Positions 24,120 to 36,029 of a DNA stretch of 64,000 bases are shown one piece after another. The DNA comes from Platerodrilus igneus (Eukaryota > Arthropoda > Insecta > Coleoptera > Lycidae): contig JARFIW010000658.1 in assembly GCA_036346225.1 (NCBI GenBank), positions 868,001 through 932,000 on the forward strand, read 5' to 3'. Numbering within the stretch: position 1 is the stretch's first letter; every line of letters starts with the position of its first letter. The notes beneath the pieces are model-generated. The model was not told the DNA's origin. It saw nothing but the letters and a program-made list of their open reading frames with translations, and did not search any database. The translations under genes and the position numbers were made by a program.

Positions 24120-24603
24120 GTATCTAACAAGAAGGAGCAGCGGCTATGTTCAAACACAACAAAGATAGAAACAAGGAGCACAGCACTGTACGCCTATGAA
24201 ATTGGGGCAGTAGGAGAAGCAGACAGGATATGGAAGAAGCCTTTTGAAATGTTATGCTTCAGATGTATGATGTTGATAGCATGGACAGATAAAGTTAATA
24301 ACAAAGGGGTTATAGAAATAGTAGGAGAATAAGGATATCTGGGGAGAATAAAAAAAAATATGAGAAATAGGTGAAATAGAACAGGATACGTTGTAAGGCA
24401 TTCTTTGGGAAATAGTGCGGTCTATATTACAAGTACATATAGGAAAAAATGAAAGGTAGAGGTAGATCAAATTATTGCACGCAGACAGTGAAAGATGCAG
24501 ACTGTGAGAATTTCAGGGGAACGTGTTTGTGCTTAGAATAGGAAACAATGGAGGTACGCGCCTAACCAGTTCCAGGACTGAAGACTTAATGATGATGATG
24601 TTC
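24120..24603 (+). mobile_element. LINE 3'-end fragment on the plus strand
   Basis: Ends GGAAACAATGGAGGTACGCG, CCAGTTCCAGGACTGAAGAC and TTAATGATGATGATG. These are the sense-strand 3' end of the LINE seen inverted at 30446. Upstream, CAGACAGTGAAAGATGCAGA and ATGTTATGCTTCAGATGTAT match the reverse complement of the other copies. The ATGATGATG run is the 3' tail. Confidence 0.85.
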
Positions 24604-24639
24604 AGACTATTTATTTGTACTACTAAAACTAATCTGCAA

Positions 24640-24805
24640 AGCAAATGGACGAGAACCGTTACACCTAGAAATTTCGAGTTTAACCGAACCGCTGTTAATC
24701 CAAGCAAGGTGGTGATCTTTAACATGTATGGCAAAACCCATATACGGATCCACTTGCTTTGCGTGTCATCTGAGCGAGAGGGTTTTATTGCCGTAAAAAC
24801 TGTAA
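24640..24805 (-). mobile_element. tRNA-derived SINE, copy 2 (degraded, headless)
   Basis: Plus strand holds CTAGAAATTTCGAGTTTAAC, CCAAGCAAGGTGGTGATCTT, TAACATGTATGGCAAAACC and TGTCATCTGAGCGAGAGGG. These align with the body of copy 1. The tRNA-like head is not recognisable. Confidence 0.7.
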
Positions 24806-27690
24806 ATAGTCTTCATTTGTAGTCATGTGGCTCGAAATGTTGTACCAACAATCTGGTCGACGATTGCCGATCAGAAAACCGGCAACAATTTCGACTCGAA
24901 TAAATCCACCGCCGACTCAAACAATCTTAATTCGAACACATTTGGAGTCCTTCGGCGTTCTTCCGCCTTTTCGACAAAAATATCAAGGGAAAGGGTATTA
25001 AGATAACCAGAAAACTTCAAATTCCATTTCAAAATGGACGGATCCTAATTGGGCGTAGGAAGCACAACAGAAGTAGCCTGGAGATGTGAATGAATAATGG
25101 TCTAAGCTCCTAGTCTGACACCAACCCGGTCACGAGCAACGAAGGCTAATCTGAATCTTCTCTAAGAGCAGGAGTGATATTGAAAGTAGCCACGGACGTA
25201 CCAGGCAGAACGTTAACGTGACAAAGTCTCCGAATCTTCTTTTCATACGCACTATGAAGATTGTTCAATGTTAGCAATTGTGGACGCTGGGTTTTTGTTC
25301 CTCCTCTGAGGTGGGAATATTACAAACGTATTTCCATATGAACCCACAAGGTAATAACCCGTTGAAAAATACTGAACGATTGGTCCCCGTCAAAATTTGT
25401 AAAAGAACCTCGTTACTCTTTACGTCTAGACTCGAAGTCTGCTTTCACCGAAATGAGTGAAAGGTCGTTTTCACGTTTCATACAGAAAGTACTTTGCTCG
25501 GATCTGCGCAGTTTCTCCACATTAACTTCCGAGTCGAAACCGTGAAAATCCAATTTGTTTTTCGTAGACGGTTAAAGTCCATGCGTTGACATACCATCGT
25601 CACCAAGATATGTCCAAAATATTAGAATAATAGAAAAGCAGACAATGTAACAGAATAAAAAAATGTCTTTAAAATGTATAGCAATCAAAATGATTTAATT
25701 CAGTAGAGCAGTACTAGAATAGAACAACAGAGGAACTAAATTCCGCTTAAACAAATAACAATAAAAAAAATGTGTAAACCCAATAAAGGTAATTGCTGAA
25801 AGTACTAAGCGAAAGTATATTTGGAAGTCGGTGTATATTCGAAATACCAAACCAAAAACAGCAATAAATTAAATTTAAAAAAATTGACGGAAACAGACAA
25901 AATTATAAAGTACCCAAAGTGTACCAAAAACAAAAAAAAAAATAACGATTTAAACCAATAAAAAGGGACTAGAAAAGAAATTAAGGCACCGGCATTTTTA
26001 ACCTTCTAGAATTCCAGCGAAAGCACAATTCTTGTAATCCTGGTTGAAGAGAAAATCGTCGAAAATTCTATACAACGAGCGAAAGAAAAATTTCAAAATA
26101 AAATGGTAGAACGGAATAAACAAAAAAAATAAAACGGATTTAACAGAAGATAATATTAGGGCGAAACGTCAAAGCGTTGGGAATGCCGAAAATTATGTTA
26201 CGGTAAAACCCGCGACACAAAGAAAAAATTTGAAAGGCACAGTTAAGGGTTTGTGGTGGGGAGTAGTAGAAACACGACACCACAAACTAACTGAAATAAA
26301 CAAATATTAGATACCTGTAAAAACAAATATATCACGATAGAACATTACTCTGTCCAATAAAAGCAACATAAACAAATAAACTAAAAATATGATGTTTCTT
26401 TTATTTCGAAAATTTCTTTAACTGTAAAGTTTTCAAGAACAACAATTTATGAATAGGAGTAGTATAAGGCAAGCTCACAACAAATATAGAGCACAATTTA
26501 ACACAAAGGTCTTTTGTGCGTCTGTTGCAACTTGTTCTTTTAAAACTGTTTAGAAAATGTTTATTAAAATATTGGTGTAATTATTTCTAAAAGAAAGGAA
26601 TGCGAAACCATACCAATAATGACCTTTTATCAGTTTTATATAACAGCCTTCTTTCAATCTTTAATTACGTTGAATTAAATGTAGATTCCAAACCTACTGG
26701 AGAACGTTTTAAGACGTCTATACATATTTGGGTTAGCGAAAAGTTATTATAAATTATGAATCAGTACACAGAAAATTTAACTATTTGTAGTTTCTAAAAT
26801 TCAAAAGTACACTTTCTCAGAAGAAAATTTTTGTGAGAATAAATATAAAAAGGATGAGTATCTGTGGTGGCTAATTTCCTTGCCTATAATAATGAAAAAC
26901 ATTTGAAATGGGGAGGACGGCCCAACAGCCATTGACAATTTGTCAGCATTCCTTTTTGTTCTGATATAACATCGGCCCTATTGAAACCAAAGGTTGTGGT
27001 TGCTAAGACATTAAAACACCGTGTAATGATATACCAAATTTTTTAACTAGTTGTTTGTAGTCTACGTGTGAAACTCCACATCATCTATGTTTAAGAGATG
27101 TTTATACATTGTAGTTTTCGGGGCAAATGCATGTAAATCCTATTATATAGCAAACACTGGCCATGGTTCGAAAATGATATGCGCAGATGATTCCCTTTCT
27201 AGTTAACGCCATTTCCTTCTTATCTGCAATATTTGAGGTGTCATATTGAATGATTCGCGTATACAAAAATACATAATTCAGAGGCTAGACTGTGAGAGGT
27301 ACATTATCACTTAAAACACAAGTCCAGATTAGGTAACTAAACCCCATGAAAATACAATCAGCGGAATTTCTGTATCAATGCTATCATGGGGATTTCCAGT
27401 GCTTTTATAACACTAAAGGTGACATGGATTTTTGGAGAGTACCTAGATATACAAGGTATACGCATATTGCACAAGCTTTTCAGTATTAATGAATGGGTTT
27501 TCTGCACTCAATAATGACAAATGAATTATTGAAATTTCCCTAACACAGAAACTATTAAATAAAAATATCTGAAATAAGTTGAAAATGATTGATCTTAATA
27601 AAATCATAATAACAAATTTTCTTATCCAATGCGGGATTTGTTATATGAAATTGAATTTTGATTCTAACATTTCTAAGGAACCGCTACAAT
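24806..27690. other. Unassigned DNA, GC-richer in its first 800 bp
   Basis: 24830-25600 is GC-richer than average but has no open frame above 60 codons and no recognised transposon motif; it may be an old, decayed element. From 25600 on it is A-rich with no recognised content. Confidence 0.4.
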
Positions 27691-27758
27691 TAATAGTAAT
27701 AATTGTTATTATTATTATTATCATAATTATTATTAGTAGTAGTAGTAGTAATAGTATT
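27691..27758. repeat. Compound (ATT)n/(AGT)n microsatellite
   Basis: TAATTGTTATTATTATTATT changes to TAGTAGTAGTAGTAATAGTA. The frame that crosses it is an Ile/Ser run produced by the repeat. Confidence 0.9.
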
Positions 27759-29085
27759 GGTATTTAATAGTTATGCAACAATGATTTCAAATAAGATCTA
27801 AACTAGGAATTTTTACATGTATAATGAGCGGTTGTGTCCCGATTTAGGTCCTGTACGAATGTAGCCTATCTACCGGTAATTATATAGATACCTTGTTGAT
27901 TCTTCAGAAAACATTAAATTTGCGTTGTAGCGGTTTTTTGCTAACTTCAGATCACTCGACATAAAAGGATAATCAGATCAACAATGTGTTTTTTTTTATA
28001 AAAGGAAAGCTTAAAACAATCTGTATAATTTTTAACTTTGCGCAACGACACATAGTTATTTGCAAATAACAATGACAAACAATACGAATTATTGACTTTG
28101 TGGCTTTCTACTTATCAATAAGGAATGAAAGGCTGTTTTATGATGGCATCAGCACATTTTGGTCAAGGTGAAAATAAAACTTTGAGAATTGGCGAAGCCT
28201 GTTAAAGGCGACCTTTCCTCGGGAAACGTTTGACATTTTTCATTGATTTTACAAGCGCTTATATATTTTGGAAATCAATAAGTGCTCTGCAGTAAACATC
28301 TAAACACATAAACGTAACCCTGTTCAAATCGTTAGGCTAATTATTTACACTATTTACTTTACTTTAAATTTCAAAAATAATTACATTAAGGCTGTAATTT
28401 ATTAGTTTAAGTGTTGAATTCCCAAGATTTTAGTATCTTAATTACATATTTAGTATTTAAATAAGCTTTAGGTTTTATTGGGTTTATTAAATAAACATTA
28501 GGAATTGGTTCAAGCTTGAGGTTTACTTAGCTCGGTACGAGCAGTGTCAACATGATTGTCGACCGTAGCTTCAAGTCGAGTTCTATTTTCACCAAGACTA
28601 TCCAAGCTTTTTAGCTGGGTCAAGTTTTTCAAGCTCTTGTTAACTATATGTTAAGGAAGGTTATGTGATTGTGAAAAATATCGATCATTGCAAAATTATA
28701 ATTTTTTTATGTACAAAATGAAATGATATTCTGTGCCTCCCCTTTTGGTTCTTGAACTCAATTTGTGTTTAGTCTAGTGGTAACGAAATAATATTTTGGG
28801 ATATAAATAAACCGACAACACCCATATAGGCATTCAAACAATTAGTATTGCTATTCAGAAGATGAGATACACGACGATCACAGAAATGAATTTCAATTTT
28901 CGGATCCTTATTATTTCATATATAATTTGAAGATGTTCCCAAATAAAATAATGACTTTTATTGTTTTTCTTCCTTTTTATCAGAATAACAGAAAGTATAT
29001 TCCTAACTTTAAAATCTGAATTTGACCATATTCTTTACCCGTCCCGAACGTTTGAAGAGTCCAAACATATTTTTGAGAGTACAGG
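27759..29085. other. AT-rich DNA, nothing recognised
   Basis: No coding motif, transposon end or tandem array was recognised over 1.3 kb. Confidence 0.4.
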
Positions 29086-30400
29086 GTGGTCAAAGTGGAC
29101 ACTTTTAATAGAAAACGTACATTTTTATAAAATATATACAAAAATTAAGTAATATATCATTGACTCGATTTTCGTGAAATTTCGAATGCCTAAAACTGCA
29201 CTTCGATATCTTTAACCATTTGTGAGCTACACAGTGTTCCTCATATTTGTGCCATTTATAAACATGCCTATATCTTTGTTAATTGTACTCGATCACGTTG
29301 TGAGTCACGCATAAGATTCTGAACTTTGTGGGAATACCTACTTTAACTGATATGTAAAAAAAAAGACTAGAGTAATATATATGTAAAAGATATGATTTCT
29401 AAAAATGAAAAACTTTCGACAAATGTTTATGCAAAGAGCTAATAGTTAAAAATGGGAGTAGAGAAATGTATATGTAAAAGATATGATTTCTTAAAAATCA
29501 AAAACTTTTGAAAAATGTTTATGCAAAGAGCTGATATTTAAAAAAGGGAGTAGAGAAATGTATATGTAAAAGATATGAACTTTTAAAAATGAAAAACTTT
29601 CGACAAATGTTTATGCAAAGAAAACTGTATTGAGAATAGACCAATTTCATTGCTGACCTACCGCATGTAATTACTAAAGCGTGCCATTAGCCTAATTTTA
29701 TGATCCCTCAATCGCAACCTTTACAGTAGTATTATATTTAAGCCAACGAACTGTTTATAAGTGCAGTGCTGACATATTTTACTTCCTGATTTTAAATTGT
29801 GGTTTTGCGAAATGCCATGCAAGCTATTCATTCTTTTGTGGTTATTTAAAATTAGTGGTATTAAAAAGGTATGATTTAGTTTGTTTGTTTTGTAGGGTGT
29901 CTTAAAAGATAAAATGTATGACGCTAATGTTACAGTTACAATTACATCAAAGTATTGGTATACTACAAAACTGGCACAAAAGAACACGTTTGTGTATTCA
30001 TCCAAATGGAGGGTATTTTGAACACCTTTTATAAGCAGAATTAATTTAAGTACGTACGTATTTTATAAATATTTGTTTAAAATTTTTAATTTTTGAGAAA
30101 TCCCGTTCTTTGCATAAACGTTGCTCTACTCTTCTTTGTAAACCGAGTTACAATAGGTGATTCACAACTTCATTGGGTAAAGTGACCTCCTGATTAGAAA
30201 AAATAGAGTCGGTTCCTTGGAAATCACTTTCTGAGGTATGTTGTCTCTTCACTTTGTACGTACATGTACAGACATTTTTAAAAACATCCGTTTAAAGTTT
30301 GAGTTGTTATTTTTGAGAAATAATTCTGTATGCATAGGTATCAGCCTACATCCCTTTCTTAGGTATTTCTATGAAGTTGTGAATCGCCCAGTATAGATAC
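29086..30400. mobile_element. Possible decayed DNA transposon with internal repeats
   Basis: Starts ACAGGGTGGTCAAAGTGGAC, a start typical of Tc1/mariner-like ends in this window. It contains a 91-bp tandem array (29371-29622), a direct repeat (30045-30140 against 30254-30360), and inverted short blocks (GGTGATTCACAACTTCATTG near 30158 against ATGAAGTTGTGAATCGCCC near 30372). No matching right terminus was found and no transposase was recognised, so the class and right edge are uncertain. Confidence 0.35.
29371..29622. repeat. Tandem repeat, 91-92-bp unit, about 2.8 copies
   Basis: TATATGTAAAAGATATGA recurs at about 29378, 29469 and 29561. Each is followed by TGAAAAACTTTCGACAAATG (one copy reads TCAAAAACTTTTGAAAAATG) and TTTATGCAAAGAG. 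Divergence is low compared with other repeats here, suggesting a recent array. Confidence 0.92.
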
Positions 30401-30445
30401 TACATCATTTCAATAAAATATTAAATTTACAATAAAGACACTTCA

Positions 30446-30945
30446 TCATCATCATTAGGTCTTCAGTCCTGGAACTGTTTAGACGCGTACCATCATTGTT
30501 TCCTATTCTGAACTAACCTACAGATTTCCCAGAAATTTGCACAATCTACATCTATCACTATCTGATCTAGGTCTACATCTACCTCTTTTTTTCCTATCTC
30601 TGCTTGTAATATATGCCATACTATTCCCCAAAAATGCCTTAGAACGTATTCTGCCCTTTTATTTCTCCTATTTTTTTTCACAGATATCCTTGATCCCCTA
30701 CTATTTCTATAACCTATTTGTTATTAACTTTGTAGGTCCATGCTACCATCCTCATACATATGAAGCACAGCATTTCAAAAGGCTGCTACCGTTTTTCTGT
30801 CTGCTTTTCCTACTGCCCGTATTTCATAGGCATACTGTGCTGTGTGTGCTCCACACATATGCTTTCAACAATTTTCTTCTTGTTCTATGTTTGTTGTCTT
30901 TGATAATAGACGCTGTTCTTTTTTGTTAGATGCAGTTCGGTCCCC
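30446..30945 (-). mobile_element. LINE 3'-end fragment
   Basis: Starts with the inverted tail TCATCATCATCATTAGGTCT, then TCAGTCCTGGAACTG and CTATCTGATCTAGGTCTACA, as in the other copies. Minus-strand frames read RRNKRAEYVLRHFWGIVWHI, a decayed form of the RMIGHILRHEG motif near the LINE C-terminus. 5'-truncated at about 30945. Confidence 0.82.
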
Positions 30946-30964
30946 GTTTATTGTTTTACAATTA

Positions 30965-31330
30965 TATACCCAATTTCTCCGACATTCAGTGGTTGTGAAG
31001 GGGGGTAAGCAGCCTGTGGCTGCCAAGTTCCCCCAGCACTTAACCATTTACCGATTAATTTTTTTCCAATATATCTTTTCGCACAGTCAACATTAGTTGC
31101 AGATATTTCACAATCAACACCTGTGCTTTCTAATTTTTTGCCCTATTTCACCGAGATTCAGTGAAGGGGGTTAAGCAGCCTTTGGCTGCCAAGATCCCCC
31201 AACACTTAGACATTTGCCAAAATAATAGTTTTCCAGTAAATCTTTTCACACAATTAACATTATTCACGAATATTACCCAACCAATACTTGCAGTTGTTTA
31301 TATAAATTGTCATGTTTAAGTACAGTTATT
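30965..31330 (+). repeat. Two tandem copies of the 170-bp dispersed repeat
   Basis: Unit 1 (30965-31135) and unit 2 (31145-31330) share CATTCAGTGG or GATTCAGTG, GAAGGGGGGTAAGCAGCC or GAAGGGGGTTAAGCAGCC, TGGCTGCCAAG, CCCCCAGCACTTA or CCCCCAACACTTA, and CCAATACTTGCAG or TCAACACCTGTGC. Copies also lie at 19330 and, inverted, at 23585. No coding capacity; class unknown. Confidence 0.85.
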
Positions 31331-31999
31331 TTCTTAGTCATTAATTTATCCATCTTGGGACCGGTTGGATGCGTACCTCCATTGATTTCTATACTGAGCT
31401 AGCCTACACATCTCCTTGAAACACATACAGCCCACATCTTTCACTATCTGTGTACAGTAGTCTAACCTAGGTCTACCTCTTCTTCTCTTTTTTCCTATTT
31501 CTGCTTCTAATATATTCCGCACTATTCCCTCGTGCCGTAGTATGTGGCCTATCATCCTATCTTTCCTATTTTTTACCGTTTTCCACATATTTCTTTCTTC
31601 CCCTACCATTTTTAGTGCCTCTTCGTTCTTAGTCTGTCCGTGATATCTTCATCATACGTCTGTAGCACCACATTTTAAAGGCTTCTACCTTTTTTGGTCC
31701 GCTTCTCCTATTGTTCAGACTTCACAGCCGTACAGTGCTGTGCTCCACACATATGTTTTAAGCAATCCTTTCCTTGTTTCTATGTATGTTGTCTTTGAAC
31801 GCTTCTTGTTTAATGTAGCACGACCTTGTGCTAATCTTTGTTTTATATCTTTTGTTTTTTTCCATCTTGCGTTATTTGTCTTCCTAGGTAGCAGAAATTC
31901 TTAACCTCTTGTAAGTTCGTGTTACATATTTGTATATTTGTTTTTGATTTATTTTCCCCTCCTTTGCATACTAGTACGTTAGTTTTATTTTTGTTGACT

Positions 32000-32890
32000 T
32001 TAATACCGTATCTCTCTGTTAAAAGCAGCTTCTAACTCTTCCATGCTAGACGCTAATACCGCTATATCATCTGCAAATCTAAGCATATCAATTTTTTGTC
32101 CCTGCATAGTAATTCCAAATGTCTTCTCGCATTTGACAGTATTCATTGCCTCTGCACTGTACCAGTTAAATATTAATGGGGATAGGGTACATCCCCGTCT
32201 CACCCCTTTCCTAATTTATATTTCTCTACTTTCCTGCTCTAATTCTGTTACTGCTGTTTGCTTTTTGTATAAGCTATGTATTGTTCGTCTATCCCTATAA
32301 CTCATTCCAATTTTTTTGAGTATTTCGAACATTTTTTTCCATTTTACATTGTCGAATGCTTTTTCCAGATCTACAAACCCTATATACACGCTTTCCCCTC
32401 TTTCTATTGTTTCTTCCATTATCACTCTCAGAGCTAAAGTAGCCTCCCGTGTTCCCCTGTTTAGCCTAAACCCAAATTGGTCTTCTAGTATTTCTTCAGC
32501 CCGTTTTTCCATTCGTCTGTGTACAATTCTAGTTAATATTTTTGACACGTGTGCTGTCAAACATATTGTTCGAACATTTTCACATCTATCCGCGCCTTTC
32601 TTTTTTGGTAGAGTTACTATGATGTTACATTTGAAATGTTTGGGTATCCCGCCTGTCTCATACATATAGCTTACAAGTCGGAGGAGACTTTCTGTTACTC
32701 CAGCGACTTTTAGAGTTTCTGCTTGCACCTTATCTGTACCCGGTGCCTTACCATTTTTCAGACCCCTTAATGCTAATTCAAACTCATCTCTAAGTATAGG
32801 ATATCTCAAGTCATCATTTTCAATGTCTGACTCCTGTTCTAATGCAGTTAGTTCCTCTCCTGAATATAAATTCCTATATATTCTTGCCAT
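32000..32890 (-). pseudogene. LINE reverse transcriptase domain, one internal stop
   Basis: Copies element RNA into DNA at the target site. From 32890: ARIYRNLYSGEELTALEQES, LRGLKNGKAPGTDKVQAETL (RT motif 0/1), LPKKKGADRCENVRTICLTA (motif 2), EDQFGFRLNRGTREATLALR, YIGFVDLEKAFDNV (motif 3, first catalytic Asp), then after a single TAA at 32216-32218 the same frame continues IRKGVRRGCTLSPLIFNWYS (motif 4) and MLRFADDIAVLASS (motif 5, catalytic FADD). Only one stop separates 224 and 67 codons of open frame, so this part decayed less than the endonuclease. VRRG replaces the usual VRQG. Confidence 0.92.
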
Positions 32891-33639
32891 TTACCCACTT
32901 TCTCTACATTTTCTCTTATGACGTTTTCTCCCGCATCCCTTTTTTTTTGCTATACGGTTTTTATATCCTTAAAATTGATTCTAATTAGTTTGTAAGCTTC
33001 ATTTGTCTTTCCTACTTCCATCTTAGTTTGTACCTCTTTGCACTTTTCATCAATCCATTGTTTCGTAGCTTTCCTGCATTTGCGAATAATTTCCCAATTT
33101 AAGGCTTTGTATCTCTGTTTTCCTGTTTCGTCTGATTTATTTATGTATTTTCGTCTTTTTTCTATTAAATTCAGGATACCCTTTGCTATCCATGGTTTCT
33201 TATTTTCTTTTTGTGTATACTCCAGAATATCTCGGCCGCCATTTCTAGGCTGAATTTAATGTTATTCTATTCTGTTTCTACTTCCTCAGTATCAGATATT
33301 TTCCCAATATCTTTGAGCAATTCGTTTGACTTTTTTTCGAATTTTTCTTGAATGTCTATATCTCTTTTTCTCTAAGTCAAAGTGCCTTTTTCGGTTCCTA
33401 TTTTCAAATTTTTAAATTTAAGTGCGACCTTCATAATTACGATGTTGTAGTCAGTGTCTATATCTGCTTAGGGTAGCTTCTACAGTGTTTTACTTGATTC
33501 CTAAACCGTTGTCTAGCAAGAATGTAATCTATTTGATATCTTTTTATATCTCCTGGCATCTTCCACGTATATCGTCTTCTAGCATGATGTTGAAATAATG
33601 TGTTTTTGATGTTTAAATTGTTTTTGTTGCACAATTTTC

Positions 33640-34100
33640 CAGCCTATTTCCCCTGTCGTTTCTCGTGCCTAAACCAAATAAACCTACTACCGCTCCTTCC
33701 CTACCCTCACCTGCCACTGCATTAAAATCACCCGTAGTTATTAAATTGTCCTTTTACGTATCTTAATATGTCTTCGATATCTTTGTAGATCGCTTTTACG
33801 TCTTCGTCACTGTAGCTAGAGGTGGGCATGTATACTTGTATTATTACTGTGTTTACCGGTTTAGATTCTAATCTAACCATGAGTACTCTTTCGTTCTTTT
33901 GTACGTAATTTTCTGCTCAGTATCCTATCTTTTTCCGCATAACTATCTCCACGCCAAATTTCCTTCCTCTGCTCCTGTATGAATAACCATGTAGTCTCCA
34001 CTCCAAAAGTCCCCCGCCTTTGGCTACCGAACTTCGCTGATCCTTACTATGTTTAGTGATAACCTATTCATTTCGATTTTTAGATTCTCTAGCTTACCTA
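33640..34100 (-). pseudogene. LINE endonuclease domain, frame-broken
   Basis: Nicks target DNA for reverse transcription. Visible on the minus strand: VGKLENLKIEMNRLSLNIVR, ISEVR, AGDFWSGDYMVIHTGAEEGN, KERVLMV-like residues, VNTVIIQVYMPTS, then GDFNAVAGEGREGAVVGLFG and LGTRNDRGNRL. EVR and GDFN are hallmark catalytic motifs of the apurinic-endonuclease fold. The usual Trp after EVR follows a stop or shift in this copy. Confidence 0.8.
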
Positions 34101-34558
34101 CTTGCTTCATACTTCTAACATTCTACGCTCCGACTAGCAAGATGTTCCCGACTTTTATTCTTAACTTTCCGATTGCATCCTCCGAAGTAGTCCTTTCCCG
34201 GAGATCCGAATTGGGGACTATTTTAACTCCGGAATCTTTTACCCCAGAGAATGCCATCAGTTTAATATAATTTAGGTACGCTGTGAACTTGGGAGATAAT
34301 GTGGTGGTTTCCCGTTGCCTTCCACATCGCGGTAGTGTGTATTAGACTGCTATACCGACCCTTATAGTCTCTGCCAATCTAAGTACCGAAAGAGCCGCTG
34401 CCCTCTTTCGGGGACCTGTCTTAGTCTAGTTCCTCACTAACGACCCTGCTACTTTGGTTGGACCTGTAGTTTGGTTCTTTAGCTCATTAGAACACGCAAG
34501 CCATTTCACTTGTTCTAGTAATCTAGAAATTCGGCAAGGTGCAGGTCCATTCGAAATG

Positions 34559-35084
34559 GATAAAAACATTTATGGTTAAATAATTTTGAACCTTTCCTAC
34601 GGAATCTTAATAAAACGACAATTTCTCAACAAAACGATATACTACCTTTTATATCTTGGGACTTTTCAAAGCTACAAAATCGAAGAAAACCTGATATTTA
34701 TTACCTATTTGACAAAAATATCAATTTTTAAAATTCAATTGAAGGAGCCGTGAATGAAACTCGCTCTATTGTTTTTCATCAAAATGATAGTAGGGCTACT
34801 GTGAAAGAGTTTAATAATTGATTTTCTTTGTTAAGAATCATGTTTGAACATTTTGATATTCTGAAGTGTTTTTAAGAAGCCAGTGAATATGCACAGATGA
34901 CAAATTACATTTATTTTCTTCGGGTCCCTAAAAGCAGACAGCTATTTTCAGATATTTGTGCACGGTTGCAAGATAATCTAAGACGGTATGGAGGATTCAC
35001 ACAACCTATTATGGGTGAAATATTACTGTTACGGGTGAAATACGTGTTAAGACACTTTAAAGTATGATTTGCCTTGAGGGGGTG
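34559..35084. other. AT-rich DNA, nothing recognised
   Basis: Flank of the LINE 5' edge; no repeat or gene was recognised. Confidence 0.4.
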
Positions 35085-35990
35085 CGTAATAATAAAAGGG
35101 TGTTTTGGCTAATTGCAGTAGCGCGGGAATAGGTTCCTATAAGTAAATGAGAAATATAGAAAGAATAAATACAGAATTACCAAAAATTCCGATTAAAAAT
35201 TCTACATCGCATTAACACTTATCCTGAAAGGTCTTGTTTTTGTCAAAATCGAAAGGCACCAAACAGTGTCATCGCAAGCTTTATGTTGCATTTTTTTCTA
35301 TGTCGAAAACTGTTATTCCGCGTAAAACTCTTTTGGTTTGGTTATTCTACAGTCGATCATTATTCAGTTTCTCTGTCAAAAGAAATTACTCCTTCCAAAT
35401 ATTATTAGTATAGCGGTAGCTGGATACCCTTTACAAATGCTGATTACCTAGGTTCTAAATAAGTTAATATAAAAATTCACCTAAACTTAACTTTTATTAA
35501 CATAAAATTAAACTCATTACACATGCAAATACTAATATACTTCTTTAAAAATAAATCTCACCCTATAATCTAGTCAGGTGTCGCTAAAATAAAAATATCC
35601 TAAAAGCCTTAAAAAAAAACTCAATTCTGAGCCATCAAAACTATTTACCACTCAAAAGTTCCCTGTTTTCCTATTTAATTATTAGACGTTAATGAATTTC
35701 AAATTATTGGCAATGTCCTTAAAAACAAAAAGAAACAACTAAATTCCAACTTTGTGCTATATCGTTGTCTTTTCCGTAATACGTAAGTTATTATACTATT
35801 ATTAACCTACATTTCATTAATCAATTTCAAATCACTACACTCCCTCCATCGCTAATTCGTACAATCCAATAATTATTTTCCTTCTTAAAATTAATTCCCT
35901 GCTACATAAATGACAACCATTTGCCATTACATTTTAGTTCATACATGCAGATTTAAATTTTTACAAGTACAATTAGCTAATATTTTGACA
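35085..35990. repeat. AT-rich dispersed repeat, copy 2 of 3
   Basis: AAAGGCACCAAACAGTGTCA then TCGCAAGC (from about 35250), AAAACTGTTATTCCG, AAATTCACCTAAACTTAACT (about 35473) and CTAGTCAGGTGTCGCTAAAA align in order with copies 1 and 3. It lies head-to-tail with copy 3. Confidence 0.65.
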
Positions 35991-36029
35991 ACGATCCTAG
36001 GTCATGAATCGAAACGTAAATAAAGACAA

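Larger units (their letters stand above)
31340..34558 (-). mobile_element. Near-complete non-LTR retrotransposon (LINE)
   Basis: About 3.2 kb on the minus strand. In order from 34558: a leader of about 450 bp; an apurinic-type endonuclease start (VGKLENLKIEMNRLSLNIVR near 34090, then ISEVR near 34030) with GDFNAVAGEG near 33730; a linker (KKPWIAKGILNLIEKRRKYI near 33200); reverse transcriptase (32890-32000) with FADD; and a C-terminal RMIGHILRHEG to NQWRYASNRSQDG block (31609-31346). Several stops and frameshifts make it inactive. The clade (RTE-, CR1- or jockey-like) was not assigned. This is the parent type of the five shorter fragments in the window. Confidence 0.92.

Noticed and set aside
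30537..30929. 130-codon plus-strand frame with membrane-like composition
   Set aside because: It is antisense to a recognisable LINE 3' fragment.
32316..32669. 117-codon plus-strand frame
   Set aside because: It is antisense to the reverse transcriptase domain, which is clearly the real coding strand.
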